Below are positions 61,428 through 64,000 of a stretch of 64,000 nt of DNA, piece by piece. The translations under genes and the position numbers were made by a program. Position 1 is the first letter of the stretch; every line of letters starts with the position of its first letter. Source of the stretch: Pseudomonas vranovensis DSM 16006 (lineage in GTDB: Bacteria; Pseudomonadota; Gammaproteobacteria; Pseudomonadales; Pseudomonadaceae); the NCBI RefSeq assembly GCF_000425805.1, contig NZ_AUED01000017.1:1-64000 (forward strand), in the 5' to 3' direction. The notes under the pieces are model-generated. The model was not told the origin of the DNA and searched no databases. It was given only the letters and a program-made list of their open reading frames with translations.

Positions 61428-63092
61428 ATGGCTCAATACGTCTATACCATGCATCGGCTGGGCAAAGTTGTCCCGCCGAAGCGGGAAATCTTGAAGAACA
61501 TCTCCCTGTCGTTTTTCCCAGGCGCCAAGATCGGCGTGCTTGGCCTGAACGGCTCGGGTAAATCCACCCTGCTCAAGATCATGGCCGGTGTCGACAAAGA
61601 GTTCGACGGCGAAGCCCGGCCGATGCCCGACCTGAACATCGGCTACTTGCCGCAGGAACCGCAACTGGACCCGACCAAGACCGTACGTGAAGTGGTCGAG
61701 GAAGCAGTCAGCGTGATCAAGGACGCCCAGGCGCGTCTGGACGAAGTCTACGCCGCCTACGCCGAGCCGGATGCCGACTTCGACAAGCTGGCCGCCGAAC
61801 AGGCCAAGCTTGAAGCCATCCTGCAGGCCAGCGACGGCCACAACCTGGAGCGCCAGTTGGAAGTGGCGGCCGACGCCCTGCGCTTGCCGGCCTGGGACGC
61901 CAAGGTCGAGCACCTGTCCGGTGGTGAAAAGCGTCGTGTGGCCCTGTGCCGCCTGCTGCTGTCGGCTCCTGACATGCTACTGCTCGACGAACCGACCAAC
62001 CACCTGGACGCCGACTCCGTCGCCTGGCTGGAACACTTCCTCCACGACTTCCCGGGTACTGTGGTCGCGATTACCCACGACCGTTACTTCCTGGACAACG
62101 TTGCCGGCTGGATCCTCGAACTCGACCGCGGCGCCGGTATTCCATACGAAGGCAACTACTCGGGCTGGCTTGAAGCCAAATCCGATCGTCTGGCCCAGGA
62201 ATCCAAGCAGCAATCGGCTCATGAAAAGGCCATGAAGGAAGAACTGGAGTGGGTGCGCAAGGGCGCCAAGGCACGTCAGTCCAAGTCCAAGGCCCGTCTG
62301 CAACGCTTTGAAGAAATGCAGTCGCAGGAATTCCAGAAGCGCAGCGAAACCAACGAGATCTACATCCCGGCCGGTCCTCGCCTGGGTGACAAGGTTATCG
62401 AGTTCAAGAACGTCACCAAGGGCTATGGCGATCGCGTCCTGATCGACAACCTGTCGTTCAGCATGCCCAAAGGCGCCATTGTCGGTGTGATCGGTGGTAA
62501 CGGTGCCGGTAAATCGACTCTGTTCCGCATGCTCATGGGCAAGGAGCAGCCAGACTCGGGCAGCATCGAAATCGGTGAAACCGTGCAACTGGCTTGCGTC
62601 GACCAGAGCCGCGAGGACCTGGACGGCAGCAAGACCGTGTTCCAGCAGATCTCCGATGGTTCCGACCAACTGCGCATCGGTACCTACGAGATTCCGTCGC
62701 GGACCTACGTGGGGCGCTTCAACTTCAAGGGTGGCGACCAGCAGAAGTTCGTCAAGGACCTCTCCGGTGGTGAGCGTGGCCGTCTGCACCTGGCCCTGAC
62801 CCTCAAGGAAGGCGGCAACGTCCTGCTGCTCGACGAACCGTCCAACGACCTCGACGTTGAAACCCTGCGTTCGCTGGAGGAAGCCCTGCTGGACTTCCCG
62901 GGCGCCGCCATCGTGATCTCTCACGATCGCTGGTTCCTTGACCGTGTGGCCACCCACATCCTGGCGTACGAAGACGACTCGCAAGCCGTGTTCTTCGAAG
63001 GCAACTACACCGAGTACGAAGCCGATCGCAAGAAGCGTCTTGGCGAAGCTGCCGCCCAGCCGCATCGGGTACGGCACAAAAAACTGGCATAA
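61428..63092 (+). CDS. ettA: Energy-dependent translational throttle protein EttA (ABC-F)
   Basis: EttA is a soluble ABC-F ATPase that binds the ribosomal E site and gates the first elongation steps according to the ATP/ADP ratio. The 554-aa product (E. coli 555) has two nucleotide domains: Walker [17 protein letters not shown] and [16 protein letters not shown]; signatures [16 protein letters not shown] and [15 protein letters not shown]; Walker [12 protein letters not shown] and [11 protein letters not shown]. Between them is the ribosome-contacting linker ([20 protein letters not shown]). No membrane segments. The start is ATG 61428 ([11 protein letters not shown]). A hairpin terminator follows. 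Confidence 0.96.
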   Translation: MAQYVYTMHRLGKVVPPKREILKNISLSFFPGAKIGVLGLNGSGKSTLLKIMAGVDKEFDGEARPMPDLNIGYLPQEPQLDPTKTVREVVEEAVSVIKDAQARLDEVYAAYAEPDADFDKLAAEQAKLEAILQASDGHNLERQLEVAADALRLPAWDAKVEHLSGGEKRRVALCRLLLSAPDMLLLDEPTNHLDADSVAWLEHFLHDFPGTVVAITHDRYFLDNVAGWILELDRGAGIPYEGNYSGWLEAKSDRLAQESKQQSAHEKAMKEELEWVRKGAKARQSKSKARLQRFEEMQSQEFQKRSETNEIYIPAGPRLGDKVIEFKNVTKGYGDRVLIDNLSFSMPKGAIVGVIGGNGAGKSTLFRMLMGKEQPDSGSIEIGETVQLACVDQSREDLDGSKTVFQQISDGSDQLRIGTYEIPSRTYVGRFNFKGGDQQKFVKDLSGGERGRLHLALTLKEGGNVLLLDEPSNDLDVETLRSLEEALLDFPGAAIVISHDRWFLDRVATHILAYEDDSQAVFFEGNYTEYEADRKKRLGEAAAQPHRVRHKKLA

Positions 63093-63110
63093 CCTTACCG
63101 GTTTGCACAA

Positions 63111-63138
63111 AAACGGGGCCTTCGGGCCCCGTTTCTGT
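63111..63138 (+). terminator. Terminator of ettA
   Basis: AAACGGGGCC and GGCCCCGTTT pair around the stable TTCG tetraloop, followed by CTGTT. It lies 18 bases after the ettA stop. Confidence 0.85.
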
Positions 63139-63151
63139 TCGGGGGGAAAGC

Positions 63152-63179
63152 CCCTGTACGAGCGGGCTTGCCCGGCGAC
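63152..63179. repeat. REP half between ettA and gdhA
   Basis: CCTGTACGAGCGGGCTTGCC and CGGCGAC match one half of the first REP subtype with two or three changes. There is no inverted partner in this gap, and it lies between two genes on the same strand. Confidence 0.68.
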
Positions 63180-63285
63180 AAAACTGTATACACTTATACA
63201 AACGCACCATTTAATTTCATAAAAACGACATTTCGCCCTGTTGCGGTGCGAGTGGTTCTTGGTAAAGTTCTGAAAAAACTAATAA

Positions 63286-64000
<715 letters not shown>

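Overview
The window looks like the core chromosome of a fluorescent pseudomonad of the Pseudomonas putida type. The DNA is GC-rich with high-GC third positions. It carries recCBD, yfiRNB, mmsAB, an mcpS-type chemoreceptor, pcaHG, cioAB, rlmG, fpr, mscL, radA, mapZ, cstA, glyA, morA, ettA and gdhA. The convergent gaps hold REP palindromes of the 'GCGGGGCAAGCCCGCTCCTA' kind typical of that group. I see no insertion sequence, prophage, CRISPR array, tRNA or integrase.

Layout. 1-330: end of an rRNA operon (23S 3' end, spacer, 5S, terminator). 0.4-9.6 kb: recC-recB-recD. 9.7-12.1 kb: the YfiR/YfiN/YfiB c-di-GMP switch. 12.1-15.6 kb: a LysR gene divergent from mmsAB (valine and related catabolism). 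15.7-20.7 kb: small accessory genes (cupin, AadA-type nucleotidyltransferase, two LysR genes, TSUP exporter, quinol monooxygenase-like protein, MdaB). 20.8-25.5 kb: ggt, an HBM chemoreceptor and a YpfJ metalloprotein. 25.7-38.2 kb: an aromatic and alicyclic acid catabolic block. 38.3-42.7 kb: trmA and an AzgA-type purine permease, a DJ-1-like protein, an MFS exporter. 43-45.7 kb: a cyanide-insensitive bd oxidase with a 51-aa third gene. 45.9-57.2 kb: rlmG, fpr, mscL, radA, a xanthine/urate permease, mapZ, cstA-ybdD-yjiA and glyA. 57.3-64 kb: morA, ettA and the start of gdhA, which is cut by the window edge.

The most informative region is 25.6-38.2 kb. An AroE-family dehydrogenase with an NAD-type Rossmann signature and QuiC (3-dehydroshikimate dehydratase) would make protocatechuate from shikimate, and PcaHG cleaves it. 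Between them lies an uncharacterised module: an FAD dehydrogenase of the fumarate reductase/ketosteroid dehydrogenase type, an IclR regulator, a TIM-barrel isomerase-like enzyme and a DMT transporter. Several sites link the block at the DNA level: a PcaQ-type box before pcaHG, a PcaR-like box and a TetR-type palindrome before quiC, the motif TAACC-N5-GTACAT at both quiC and the dehydrogenase gene, and TGGAACTTGRTTCTA at both promoters of the IclR module.

A second theme is c-di-GMP: yfiN, mapZ and morA make, sense and make/degrade it, with an energy- or carboxylate-sensing chemoreceptor nearby. A third is REP placement: nine of thirteen convergent gene pairs are separated by REP-type palindromes, and the others either overlap or carry a simple hairpin.
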